Origin: Alkaliphilus pronyensis
GTDB lineage: Bacteria; Bacillota; Clostridia; Peptostreptococcales; Natronincolaceae
Length of the DNA stretch: 36,484 nucleotides
Assembly: GCF_009017275.1 (NCBI RefSeq)
Contig: NZ_WBZC01000039.1
Span: 1-36,484 of the forward strand
Reading direction: 5' to 3'
Position numbers and translations under genes: made by a program. The notes under the pieces are model-generated. The model was not told where the DNA came from and ran no database searches. It saw only the letters and a program-made list of their open reading frames with translations. The stretch's first letter is position 1, and each line of letters begins with the position of its first letter. Positions 7,266 through 15,644 of this stretch are shown piece by piece.

Positions 7266-8405
7266 TTGAATATATTATATATTTTTTATTATACAATATT
7301 GAGGTTTATAAGAGATAGAAAAGGATTTATGAGTATGCTGTTGTTACCTGTTGTAGTTATCCTTGTTTTAGGAACTGCCTTATCCTCTACATTCAAACAC
7401 TCAGATATTAGTATCACTCCAGTTGCTTACTTAAATTTAGATAATGGTACAGCATCAAATGCCTTTAACGAATTTATTAAGCTAGAGGATATAGAAGAAA
7501 TCATATCCGTAAAGACAGTAGCCTCCTATGACGAGGGAATAGAAATGATAAGAAATAGGGAAGTTGCTGCAATGATTTATATTAACGAAAACTATACACA
7601 AAATCTAAAAAATGGTGGTACAGGGGATATTGAAATTATCAAGAGTCAGCATAGTAGTTTTGGTGCATCTGTAGTAAGCAGTGTAATAGATAGCTACGTA
7701 AATGCTGCTAATGCAATAGAAGCTAGTGGTAAACTAGGAAACTTTATACCACAGTTTTCCAGGAGTGATAGCGTAAAGAAAATGCCTATAAATTCCACAG
7801 GAAGAACCCCCACCTCAATGGATTATTACAGTGTAACAATGTTGGTGATGACTATTATGTACGGAGCCCATTATGGTATTGATGAACTAGGGAAAGACTA
7901 TTTTGAAAGTATAGGTCAACGATTAAAGTCAGCACCTATTAAGTCCTATGAAATGTATGTAGGTAAAACAATTGGTATAGTCATTACACTTTTTTTACAG
8001 GCTTTGATATTAGTTCTCTTTACCAAGTATGTATTTAATGTTAATTGGGGCAACAATTTAACAGAAGTCCTGTTTATTTGCTTAATACTATCAATGCTGT
8101 CAATAGGCTTAGGGGTAATGATATGCATGGTCTCCTCCAGTAGACGCAAAGCTACTTCACTAATAAGTATATTGGTGCCTGTATTTACTTTTGTAGCAGG
8201 TGGATATTTCCCGATAGACAATGTTGGGGGTATAATAGAGAAAATAAAGTATATATCACCTAATTATTTAGCACAAAGAGCAATTTTTAACTTAGTTTAC
8301 GAAGCTGGGGCACAGGAAACACAGTTTTTCCTATTAATAATGGTAGGTATAAGCTTAATACTCTTTATTACTTCTGCTGTTGCAGGAAGGAGGAAGCTAC
8401 AATGA
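7266..8405 (+). CDS. ABC-2 type transporter permease, first of two
   Basis: The 379-residue protein has the ABC-2 layout: one N-terminal membrane helix (about 21-39, LLLPVVVILVLG), a large extracytoplasmic domain to about residue 190, and five C-terminal helices (about 195-212, 236-257, 266-290, 297-315 and 350-375). The QRLKSAPI-K-YEMYVGK stretch before helix 3 is a typical amphipathic element of this family. The start is TTG at 7266 with AGGAGGTG at 7252-7259. It follows the ATPase by 12 bp and overlaps the next permease by 4 bp, so the three are translationally coupled. It probably forms a heterodimeric pore with its neighbour. Confidence 0.9.
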   Translation: MNILYIFYYTILRFIRDRKGFMSMLLLPVVVILVLGTALSSTFKHSDISITPVAYLNLDNGTASNAFNEFIKLEDIEEIISVKTVASYDEGIEMIRNREVAAMIYINENYTQNLKNGGTGDIEIIKSQHSSFGASVVSSVIDSYVNAANAIEASGKLGNFIPQFSRSDSVKKMPINSTGRTPTSMDYYSVTMLVMTIMYGAHYGIDELGKDYFESIGQRLKSAPIKSYEMYVGKTIGIVITLFLQALILVLFTKYVFNVNWGNNLTEVLFICLILSMLSIGLGVMICMVSSSRRKATSLISILVPVFTFVAGGYFPIDNVGGIIEKIKYISPNYLAQRAIFNLVYEAGAQETQFFLLIMVGISLILFITSAVAGRRKLQ

Positions 8406-9508
8406 CAATATTTAACTTTACAATAAGAAGAATAATGAGGGATAAAGGACAGTTAATAACCATGCTATTAGTCCCCATTGGCTTTATAACCCTAGTAATG
8501 ATGCTTTTTTCAGGTGGTCAGTTTAATATGTCTATAGGAGTTGTAGATTATGATAACACAGAGTGGACCCAGAGCTTTATTAATAGCTTAGATAACAAAG
8601 GTATCATAGTATCTATTGATGAGGATGAGATAGAAGGAAAACTTTTAAGTAACAAAATAAATCTAGGATTAGTTATACCAAAAGGCTTTACAGATGATGT
8701 TGTAAGCATGGAAAATCCCCAAATACAGGCCTATAGTATTAATGAAACAGATGTTACTGTACCTGTAACTATTTTTATTGATAACTTTTTAGCAGCATCA
8801 AAGCATATTGCTGCTGCAGCTGATGGCAATATAGACACCTTCAACAAAGGTATTTCATTATATATAAATGGTTCAAATAACGTAAAAGAGGCTTTTTATG
8901 ATGTAGGAGAGTCTAAGGGTTCTACAGTATCAGGTATGGGGTTTTTGGTCATGAGTATGCTCTATTTTTCCGTTTCTGCCTCTGGTATAATTATGGAGGA
9001 TAAAGAGGGAAAAACCTTTTACAGAGTTTTGACTGCTCCAGTAAGATTAAGAGAGTATATGCTACAAAAGATTTTAAGCTTTTTAGTTTTATTGCAAGCT
9101 CAGGTAATAACAGTGTTTTTATTAATGAAGTATGTGTTTAAGATGAACATGGGGCCATCACTATTTAATTTACTAGTTGCATTATTTGTTTTTTCCATTG
9201 TATGCATATCCTTTGGAGTAGCATTAACAAGTCTATCGAAGAATACAAGACAACTATCTGCCCTTTCACCAATACTAATTATACCTATGGTTATGCTGGG
9301 GGGAAGCTTTTGGCCTAGAGAAATCATGCCAGAAATATTAATTAAGCTTTCTAACATTGTTCCAACCACATGGATATTAATAAGTATTGAAAAGATTCTA
9401 TATGGGCAAAATTTAGTATCAATAACAACGGAATTAGGTATACTTTTAATGTTTAGCATAGTATTTTTCCTTCTAGGCACTTGGAAAAAAACAGAAATAG
9501 AAGTATAG
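8402..9508 (+). CDS. ABC-2 type transporter permease, second of two
   Basis: The 368-residue protein repeats the plan of the gene before it: an N-terminal helix (about 17-37), an extracytoplasmic domain to about 175, and five C-terminal helices ending near residue 363. RVLTAPVRLREYMLQK before helix 3 parallels the RLKSAPI motif of the partner. Its ATG overlaps the partner's stop in an ATGA junction. The two are diverged duplicates likely to pair in one exporter. The operon is closed by a hairpin at 9573-9605. Confidence 0.9.
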   Translation: MTIFNFTIRRIMRDKGQLITMLLVPIGFITLVMMLFSGGQFNMSIGVVDYDNTEWTQSFINSLDNKGIIVSIDEDEIEGKLLSNKINLGLVIPKGFTDDVVSMENPQIQAYSINETDVTVPVTIFIDNFLAASKHIAAAADGNIDTFNKGISLYINGSNNVKEAFYDVGESKGSTVSGMGFLVMSMLYFSVSASGIIMEDKEGKTFYRVLTAPVRLREYMLQKILSFLVLLQAQVITVFLLMKYVFKMNMGPSLFNLLVALFVFSIVCISFGVALTSLSKNTRQLSALSPILIIPMVMLGGSFWPREIMPEILIKLSNIVPTTWILISIEKILYGQNLVSITTELGILLMFSIVFFLLGTWKKTEIEV

Positions 9509-9572
9509 AATAGCAGTAAATTCACTTTTCATAAGTCGTACAAAGCTTTTTATAGTATAATAGAATTAAGAC

Positions 9573-9606
9573 AAAATGTCCTATGGTAAGTCTCTAGGAC
9601 ATTTTT
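9573..9606 (+). terminator. Terminator or attenuator between the ABC genes and the sensor kinase
   Basis: A perfect 11-bp stem (9573-9583 with 9595-9605) carries an 11-nt loop and ends in T residues. It probably ends the exporter operon. A TATAAT at 9556-9561 just before it, without a clear -35, leaves open that it acts as a leader attenuator for the kinase gene. Confidence 0.6.
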
Positions 9607-9645
9607 CATTAGCTTAAAGCAGCTGATACAGGATGGTGAGGGGTA

Positions 9646-10740
9646 ATGAAAATAGTATTCAAGTTAAGCTTTTTAGCATTTGTAATTATACAAATTATTT
9701 TAAGCAACTCTGTTAATATTGAAGAAGTTGTTTTTATGTTGACCTTACTTTCCTTAAGCATATTTAGGGAAAAATATATAAGCAATATTTGGATTGTTGG
9801 TATAGAGGCTATTATTATTTATATAGCAGGTGGATACAATAGCTTATTTTTACTATTATATGCAATTACTATTTATGACTTAATTGAAATGAGCTATTAT
9901 TTGTTAATAATACCTACTGTTATAATCGGATACATCCATTTATCAATAAACAGCTTTTTATATTTTCTTTTTTTTATCTTTCTAAGCGGACTCTTTTCAT
10001 ATGTTAATCATGGATTATTAGAAAAGGAGAAAATCTTAAAGCAGTCCTTTGATAAGGAAAGAAAGGCTAGATATGAGCTTGAACAAGTACGGGTTAAGCT
10101 ACTGGAGTCCAGTAAAGAAATAGCCCATTTAACTGAAATAAAAGAAAGGAATAGAATCGCAAGGGAAATACATGATAATATTGGACATAGTATAGCAGGT
10201 ATATTACTGCAATTACAGGCTGCTGAAAAATTATTTACTAGAAATAATGAAAAAGCTTTAGAGCTGTTAAAGAAGTCAGTTGAGGGTTTAGCAGAAACGC
10301 TTGTTCATTTAAGAGAAACAGTTCATAATATTAAACCTAAGGATAATCTGGGTATCGAATATATTGAAAGTGTTATAGATCACTTTCAATATTGCCCAAT
10401 TGACTTTAAACACTGTGGTGATTTTAATAGATTATCACAAAACCACATGGAAATAATTGTATACAACATTAAAGAAGCCCTTACAAACATTGCTAAACAT
10501 TCAAAGGCCAGTAAAGTTAATATCACCATAGAGACAAACGAAATGTATACAAGGCTATTGATTAAGGATAATGGAATAGGATGTAATAATATTAAAGAAA
10601 ATTTAGGACTTGAGGGTATGAAGCATAGAATTAGAAATGTTGGTGGTACCATATCCATCAACGGACAAGATGGTTTTTTAATTGTATGTGTAATTCCTAT
10701 GGATAAGGGAGGTTTTATAGGTGAAGGTGCTAATAGTTGA
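9646..10740 (+). CDS. Membrane sensor histidine kinase, NarL-partner type (HisKA_3)
   Basis: The 364-residue kinase has about five or six tightly packed membrane helices in residues 5-118 with almost no external loop, so it probably senses a signal within or at the membrane. A charged linker (120-165, coiled-coil-like) leads to the H-box EIHDNIGHS with phospho-acceptor His176, the N-box NIKEALTNIAKHS (274-286) and the G-box DNGIG (308-312), followed by GLEGMKHRI. This is the LiaS/DesK/LnrJ class. GGTGAGGGG precedes the ATG. The gene overlaps the response regulator by 20 bp, so they are co-translated. The intramembrane sensing fits cell-envelope antibiotics; the signal is unknown. Confidence 0.9.
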   Translation: MKIVFKLSFLAFVIIQIILSNSVNIEEVVFMLTLLSLSIFREKYISNIWIVGIEAIIIYIAGGYNSLFLLLYAITIYDLIEMSYYLLIIPTVIIGYIHLSINSFLYFLFFIFLSGLFSYVNHGLLEKEKILKQSFDKERKARYELEQVRVKLLESSKEIAHLTEIKERNRIAREIHDNIGHSIAGILLQLQAAEKLFTRNNEKALELLKKSVEGLAETLVHLRETVHNIKPKDNLGIEYIESVIDHFQYCPIDFKHCGDFNRLSQNHMEIIVYNIKEALTNIAKHSKASKVNITIETNEMYTRLLIKDNGIGCNNIKENLGLEGMKHRIRNVGGTISINGQDGFLIVCVIPMDKGGFIGEGANS

Positions 10741-11347
10741 TGATGATGCTTTAATTAGGGACAGCTTAAAAATAATATTAGAGCTGGAGGACTCCTTTGA
10801 GGTGGTAGGGGTAGCAGCAAACGGACAAGAGGCATTAAATATATGCAGCCAAAAAAATGTGGAGCTTGTACTGATGGATATAAGAATGCCTGTTTTAGAT
10901 GGTGTTCAAGCTACAAAGGAGATTAAAAGTCGCTTTAACAGCATAAAAGTTGTAATCTTAACCACCTTTATGGATGATGAATATATTAAAGAAGCACTTA
11001 AAAATGGTGCTGAAGGATATATTTTAAAGAGCCAATCCTCCGACAGTATAATTGAAAGCTTAAAAATGGTAATGATGGGCAATGTAGTTTTTGAAAAGGA
11101 TGTAGTAGATACACTAAAGACAATTATAAATAAGGAAAAGCAAAAGCAGGAGCTGAACTTTGATTTAACAAATCGTGAAATGGAAATAATGAAGCTTGTT
11201 GGTGAGGGACTTTCAAATAAGGAGATAGCAGCAAAGCTATTCTTAAGTGAAGGTACAGCTAGAAACTACGTTACTAATCTACTGGAAAAGCTTGATTTAA
11301 GAGATAGGACACAGCTTGCCATTTTCTATTTAAAAAATATTGAATAA
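10721..11347 (+). CDS. NarL/LuxR-family response regulator
   Basis: The 208-residue regulator has a receiver domain (1-120) with acidic pocket DDD (7-9), phospho-acceptor Asp53 in LMDIRMP and the conserved Lys in YILKS, and a C-terminal LuxR-type helix-turn-helix (about 145-205: TNREMEIMKLVGEGLSNKEI, then AAKLFLSEGTARNYVTNLL). It starts with GTG at 10721 inside the kinase gene, with AAGGGAGG at 10706-10713. It probably activates the ABC exporter operon 3.5 kb upstream; the palindrome at 6223-6240 is the candidate site. Confidence 0.93.
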   Translation: MKVLIVDDDALIRDSLKIILELEDSFEVVGVAANGQEALNICSQKNVELVLMDIRMPVLDGVQATKEIKSRFNSIKVVILTTFMDDEYIKEALKNGAEGYILKSQSSDSIIESLKMVMMGNVVFEKDVVDTLKTIINKEKQKQELNFDLTNREMEIMKLVGEGLSNKEIAAKLFLSEGTARNYVTNLLEKLDLRDRTQLAIFYLKNIE

Positions 11348-11350
11348 AAA

Positions 11351-11380
11351 AAGAAGGCAGTAATTGCTAACTGCCTCCTT
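11351..11380. terminator. Bidirectional terminator between the response regulator and hisC
   Basis: A stem of seven pairs plus three more after one mismatch (11351-11361 with 11370-11380) lies between convergent genes. On the minus strand it is followed by a strong T-run, so it suits hisC best; on the plus strand it is followed by TTTTAT. Confidence 0.75.
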
Positions 11381-11392
11381 TTATCTCTGGTT

Positions 11393-12472
11393 TTAAGCTA
11401 AAACTTCCTTTAATAGCTCTATGAATTTTTTATTTTGATCCATTGTTCCAATAGATACACGAATATAGGTTTTAAATATAGGTCTAATAATCATACCCCT
11501 CTTTTGTAGCTCAACAAATACCTCTTGACAATCCTTTTTTGCATCTATGAAAATATGATTTGTTTCAGATGGAGCATACCATATACCCATTTCATCAAAG
11601 GTAGCATATAAAAACTCTTTACCTTCCTTGTTTACCCTATAGCTTTCCTTTACGAAGGCTTGATCCTCTAAAGCGGCAATAGCTGCCATTTGAGCAGCAG
11701 TATTAACATTAAAGGGCCCACGAATTTTATTAATGTTTTCTATTATTTCTTCAGCTGCAATTGTATAGCCTACCCTCAAGGCAGCAAGCCCATATATTTT
11801 TGAGAAGGTTCTCATTATAATTATATTAGGATACTTATCTAATAGAGGTAAGCTGTTTTTAGGATAATCATCACGAGTAACATATTCATTATAGGCCTCA
11901 TCATAAACAACAACAACATCCTTTGGCACCTTATCTAAAAAATCTAATAGCTTTTTTTCGGTAAACATTGTACCAGTGGGGTTATTTGGATTACATAGCC
12001 ATACTAGCTTTGTTTTATCTGTAATTGCCTTTTCCATTGCATCGATGTCATAAGTAAAATCCTTTAAGGGTACTACAACTGGTGTACCACCCATCATGAT
12101 GGCAGTAGATAAATATCTTGGAAATGTCACATCAGCCATAACAACTTCGTCTCCAGAGTTTATAAAGGTTTTTGAAATCTGGTCCACCATTTCGTCAGAT
12201 CCACTACTTGGCAAAATCTGTGAAGGCTTAATTCCTAAGGCTTTAGCCAAGGCTTCCTTTAGGTCAGTAGTATTACCATCTGGATAAAGGTTTAACTCTT
12301 CAGCACATTTAATTATAGCTTCCTTAGCCTTAGGTGATGAGCCTAGAGGATTCTCATTTGAAGCCAATTTAATAACTTCAGTTAGCCCATACTCCCTTTT
12401 TACATCTTTAATAGGTTTACCCGGTTTATAGGGTACTAAATCCTTAATTTCTGGTCGGAATTTCACAGTCAT
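11393..12472 (-). CDS. hisC: Histidinol-phosphate aminotransferase
   Basis: The 359-residue PLP enzyme (fold type I) transaminates imidazole-acetol phosphate in histidine synthesis. Visible marks are LASNENPLG (36-44), NPNNPTG (161-167), the DEAY motif with Asp191 and Tyr194, the PLP-binding Lys225 in TFSKIYGLA, and Arg233 in LRVGY. AAAGGAGG precedes the ATG. No other his gene is nearby, so it may be an orphan copy that also works on aromatic amino acids, as some HisC proteins do; that dual role is a guess. Upstream AT-rich DNA (12500-12550) has TATAAT-like boxes on the minus strand but no clean -35. Confidence 0.92.
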   Translation of the reverse strand: MTVKFRPEIKDLVPYKPGKPIKDVKREYGLTEVIKLASNENPLGSSPKAKEAIIKCAEELNLYPDGNTTDLKEALAKALGIKPSQILPSSGSDEMVDQISKTFINSGDEVVMADVTFPRYLSTAIMMGGTPVVVPLKDFTYDIDAMEKAITDKTKLVWLCNPNNPTGTMFTEKKLLDFLDKVPKDVVVVYDEAYNEYVTRDDYPKNSLPLLDKYPNIIIMRTFSKIYGLAALRVGYTIAAEEIIENINKIRGPFNVNTAAQMAAIAALEDQAFVKESYRVNKEGKEFLYATFDEMGIWYAPSETNHIFIDAKKDCQEVFVELQKRGMIIRPIFKTYIRVSIGTMDQNKKFIELLKEVLA

Positions 12473-12754
12473 CTAGTAAATCCTCCTTTGTTTACACAAA
12501 TATTTTAAATATTATAATATATTATAACACATTTATGATAATGGCAAATATTTTGTTGCTTTTATTTTTAGCATTAAGTGTTTAAATAAGGTATTTTTGC
12601 AAATAATATTTAAGGAATTACATTAACCTTTACAACATAGTTATGTTAAGAAGACTTAATAAAAATTTTACAAACTAAAGAGGGATTTAACAAAACGTAT
12701 AGAATATTGTATGTAATCAAAAAATTCTTACTTTATAGTTGAGGGGGAAAAGTA
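12473..12754. other. Divergent promoter region between hisC and the EF-G-like gene
   Basis: This 282-bp AT-rich gap should drive both genes. For the plus strand a weak TTAACA-N17-TATGTA candidate lies near 12690-12720. A 14-bp palindrome AACATA-GT-TATGTT sits at 12634-12647. No riboswitch or small gene is evident. Confidence 0.4.
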
Positions 12755-14824
12755 ATGAAAAAATACCAAGCAGATGGAATTAGAAACATTGCACTTTTAG
12801 GCCACGGTGGAAGCGGAAAAACATCTATAACAGAAGCAGCACTATACACCACAAAGGTAACAAATAGAATGGGAAAAACTGAGGATGGAAATACAGTTTC
12901 TGATTTTGATAAAGAAGAAATTGCAAGAAAAATTTCTATCAGTACATCAATAATTCCTGTTGAATGGAATGGATATAAAATTAACTTCTTAGACACCCCT
13001 GGATATTTCGATTTTATTGGAGAAGTACAAAGTGCCATTAAGGTTGCTGGAGGAATGATAATTGCGGTAGATGCAACCAGTGGTATTGAAGTTGGTACAG
13101 AAAAGGCTTGGGCCTATGCCATGACTAAAAAAATACCAACCTTTATATTTGTAAATAAAATGGACAGAGAGAATGCAGACTTTGAAAAGGTTCTTGGTGA
13201 CCTTCGAGAAATGTTTGGCAAGAAAATAGCTCCATTTCAAATACCAATAGGTGCGAAGGAAAGCTTCAGTGGAAACGTTAACATAGCTAAAATGGTTGCC
13301 AGAGAATATAATGGAAAAGATTGTGCCGAAAAGCCAATACCAAGTGAACTAATGGAGCAAGCAAACTCAATGCGCGAGCTTTTAATGGAGTCAGTAGCAG
13401 AAAGTGACGAGGAGCTAATGGAAAAGTACTTCTCTGGTGAAGAGTTCACTGAAAAGGAGATTTTGGATGGACTTAGAAAAGGTATTATAGCAGGGGATGT
13501 AGTACCAGTAATATGTGGATGCGCCAGTAAAAATGTTGGTATACATACCCTAATGGATATGATAGTTGATTATTCTCCATCACCAACAGATATGCCACCG
13601 AAAATAGGCAAAAACCCTAATGATAATAAGGACGAGGAAAGGACCTTTGGTCCCGATCAACCCTTCTCAGCTCAAGTATTTAAAACAATAGTAGATCCAT
13701 ACGTAGGAAAAATATCACTGTTAAAGGTTATATCAGGAAAGCTAACCTCAGATATGGAGGTATTAAATGCAAATAAAGAGGAGAAGGAGAGATTAGGTAC
13801 TCCCTTCCTATTGAGAGGAAAAAATCAAATTGAAATAAGTGAGGTGTTCGCTGGAGATATAGCTGCCGTTGCAAAATTACAGCATACCAGCACTGGAGAT
13901 ACCTTGTGTGACATAAATAAACCTATTGTCTACAGTGGAATTGACTTTATTGAACCTCAACTTTACTTAGCTGTTGAACCAAAGGCTAAGGGAGATGAAG
14001 AAAAAATAAGCTCGGGACTTAATAAGCTTGTAGAGGAAGACCCATCCTTTGCCTATGAAAGGAATGTAGAAACAAAGCAAACAATTATCAAGGGTCAGGG
14101 TGAGCTTCATATAAAGGTAATTACAAGTAAGCTAAAAAATAAATTTGCTACAGAGGTTGAATTAAGTGATGTAATTGTACCATACAGAGAAACAATAAGA
14201 GGAAGGTCAGATGTACAAGGAAAGCATAAAAAACAGTCTGGAGGCCACGGTCAATATGGTGATGTAAAAATTAAGTTTGAGCCTTCACAGGAGGAGTTTG
14301 AATTTACTGAAGAAATATTTGGTGGCTCAGTACCTAAATCCTACATTCCAGCAGTTGAAAAGGGATTAAGAGAATGTCTCGATTCGGGTGTTTTAGCTGG
14401 ATACCCTGTTGTAAATGTTAAAGCTATTTTATATGATGGATCATACCATGATGTAGACTCCTCAGAAATGGCCTTTAAGATTGCAGCCTCCTTAGCCTTT
14501 AAAAAGGGTGTTGAAGCAGCTAAGCCTGTATTATTAGAGCCTATTGTTCAGGTTAAGGTCTATGTTCCTGATGATTATATGGGAGATGTTATGGGGGATC
14601 TAAACAAGAGACGTGGACGAATTATTGGAATGGAACCGCAGCAAAATGGAGAGCAGATGGTAATAGCAGAGGTTCCTCAATCAGAAATGTTCAAGTATGC
14701 CAATGATTTAAGATCAATGACTCAAGCAAGAGGTATGTTCACAATGGAGTTCATTAGATACGAAGAGGTACCTCAGAACATTAGTGAAAAAGTAGTGGAA
14801 GCTGCTAAAGCAGCTAAAGAATAA
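12755..14824 (+). CDS. EF-G-like translational GTPase (second EF-G paralogue family)
   Basis: The 689-residue protein has the full EF-G layout: G domain (1-280), domain II, and domains III-V. Motifs are P-loop GHGGSGKT (16-23), G3 DTPGY (80-84) and NKMD (134-137). In standard EF-G and EF-Tu the residue after DTPG is the catalytic His; here it is Tyr84. That is typical of the EF-G-like paralogues (DTPGYADF type) rather than the main FusA, which is normally in the str operon with rpsL and rpsG. The domain IV loop SGGHGQYGDVKIKFEP is present. RBS GAGGGGG precedes the ATG. The cellular role of this paralogue is not established; a distinct translation role is inferred. Confidence 0.9.
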   Translation: MKKYQADGIRNIALLGHGGSGKTSITEAALYTTKVTNRMGKTEDGNTVSDFDKEEIARKISISTSIIPVEWNGYKINFLDTPGYFDFIGEVQSAIKVAGGMIIAVDATSGIEVGTEKAWAYAMTKKIPTFIFVNKMDRENADFEKVLGDLREMFGKKIAPFQIPIGAKESFSGNVNIAKMVAREYNGKDCAEKPIPSELMEQANSMRELLMESVAESDEELMEKYFSGEEFTEKEILDGLRKGIIAGDVVPVICGCASKNVGIHTLMDMIVDYSPSPTDMPPKIGKNPNDNKDEERTFGPDQPFSAQVFKTIVDPYVGKISLLKVISGKLTSDMEVLNANKEEKERLGTPFLLRGKNQIEISEVFAGDIAAVAKLQHTSTGDTLCDINKPIVYSGIDFIEPQLYLAVEPKAKGDEEKISSGLNKLVEEDPSFAYERNVETKQTIIKGQGELHIKVITSKLKNKFATEVELSDVIVPYRETIRGRSDVQGKHKKQSGGHGQYGDVKIKFEPSQEEFEFTEEIFGGSVPKSYIPAVEKGLRECLDSGVLAGYPVVNVKAILYDGSYHDVDSSEMAFKIAASLAFKKGVEAAKPVLLEPIVQVKVYVPDDYMGDVMGDLNKRRGRIIGMEPQQNGEQMVIAEVPQSEMFKYANDLRSMTQARGMFTMEFIRYEEVPQNISEKVVEAAKAAKE

Positions 14825-14833
14825 ATCCTATAG

Positions 14834-14863
14834 GCATGTGCTTAAGCACATGCTTCTTTTTTT
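14834..14863 (+). terminator. Terminator after the EF-G-like gene
   Basis: A perfectly palindromic stem (GCATGTGC with GCACATGC, 14834-14841 and 14846-14853) with a TTAA loop is followed by a T-rich run to 14863. Confidence 0.85.
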
Positions 14864-15025
14864 AGTTAACATTTATCTCCGTGACGTCACTAACACTCTC
14901 ACTTTTTATGTGGGACATAAGTGCCGACAGGCCTCCAAATAACTGGAACTAAGTTTTAGATAATAGAATTAAAAAGGGTTAGCACCTAAGCAAATACAAA
15001 AAAACGAGAATAGCTTTAAAAAAAG

Positions 15026-15076
15026 ACAAAAATAAACGTAAAGGAAATATATTTTCCTCTAAGTGTTTATTTTTGT
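15026..15076 (+). repeat. Long AT-rich stem-loop upstream of ctsR
   Basis: A perfect 12-bp outer stem (15026-15037 with 15065-15076) encloses an inner 6-bp hairpin (15042-15047 with 15053-15058). It ends in a T-rich stretch and lies 34 bp before the ctsR -35 box. It may be a second terminator shielding the operon, or the end of a short transcript. The rest of the 350-bp gap (14864-15025) holds nothing I recognise. Confidence 0.5.
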
Positions 15077-15109
15077 TGTTTTTGTGGAATTATTTAAATA
15101 AAATTGCTT

Positions 15110-15138
15110 TTGAATATTTACATAAAACATTTTATAAT
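15110..15138 (+). promoter_or_regulatory. Sigma-A promoter of the ctsR-mcsA-mcsB-clpC operon
   Basis: TTGAAT at 15110-15115, a 17-bp spacer and a perfect TATAAT at 15133-15138. The CtsR operator begins two bases downstream, over the expected transcription start. Confidence 0.8.
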
Positions 15139-15140
15139 AA

Positions 15141-15157
15141 GGTCAAAGAAGGTCAAA
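15141..15157 (+). promoter_or_regulatory. CtsR operator
   Basis: GGTCAAA-GAA-GGTCAAA is the exact heptad direct repeat with 3-bp spacing bound by CtsR. It covers the transcription start region of the operon, giving autorepression at normal temperature and release under heat or protein stress. Confidence 0.92.
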
Positions 15158-15174
15158 TTTAAGGAGAGTTTTAT

Positions 15175-15633
15175 ATGCCGCGAATAAGTGATGTTATAGA
15201 AGAATTCCTAAAGGAGCTATTAAAGGAAAGCCAAAATCATTCGGTAGAAATACAGAGAAATGAACTAGCCAAGTATTTTAATTGCTCTCCATCACAGATA
15301 AACTATGTTTTAATGACAAGGTTTAATATTCAACAGGGCTATACCACTGAGAGCTTTAGAGGTGGTGGAGGCTACGTAAAAATAACTAGAATAATGGTGA
15401 ATCAAAGCAAACAGCTATATCATATTATTACTAAGGAGCTAGGCAATAATGCATCTAAGAGTGAGGCTACTAGAATTATAGCTACACTTAGAGAAAGAAA
15501 AATTATAACCGATAGAGAAGCCCAGATATTTGAAGCAGCTATTGATGATGGGGCGATAATATCACCTGTAAATATAAAGGATCAAATCAGGTGTTCGATT
15601 TTAAAAAATATGCTGGCAGCCTTATTACTATAG
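15175..15633 (+). CDS. ctsR: CtsR, transcriptional repressor of class III stress genes
   Basis: The 152-residue repressor binds the heptad repeat immediately upstream. The N-terminal winged helix includes NELAKYFNCSPSQINYVL (29-46) and the glycine-rich wing FRGGGGYVKI (61-70). Arg62 in the wing corresponds to the arginine that McsB phosphorylates in Bacillus-group CtsR. The C-terminal domain (about 80-152) is the dimerisation and McsB-contact part. AAGGAGAG precedes the ATG. It heads a four-gene operon; mcsA follows after 11 bp. Confidence 0.96.
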   Translation: MPRISDVIEEFLKELLKESQNHSVEIQRNELAKYFNCSPSQINYVLMTRFNIQQGYTTESFRGGGGYVKITRIMVNQSKQLYHIITKELGNNASKSEATRIIATLRERKIITDREAQIFEAAIDDGAIISPVNIKDQIRCSILKNMLAALLL

Positions 15634-15644
15634 GAGGTGTAAAA

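Noticed and set aside
12634-12647. Palindrome AACATA-GT-TATGTT between hisC and the EF-G-like gene
   Set aside because: Short, AT-rich and not placed against a clear promoter; chance is likely in this gap.
12733-13449. Three sizeable minus-strand frames inside the EF-G-like gene
   Set aside because: They mirror the coding bias of the real gene and their translations show no domain or start signal.
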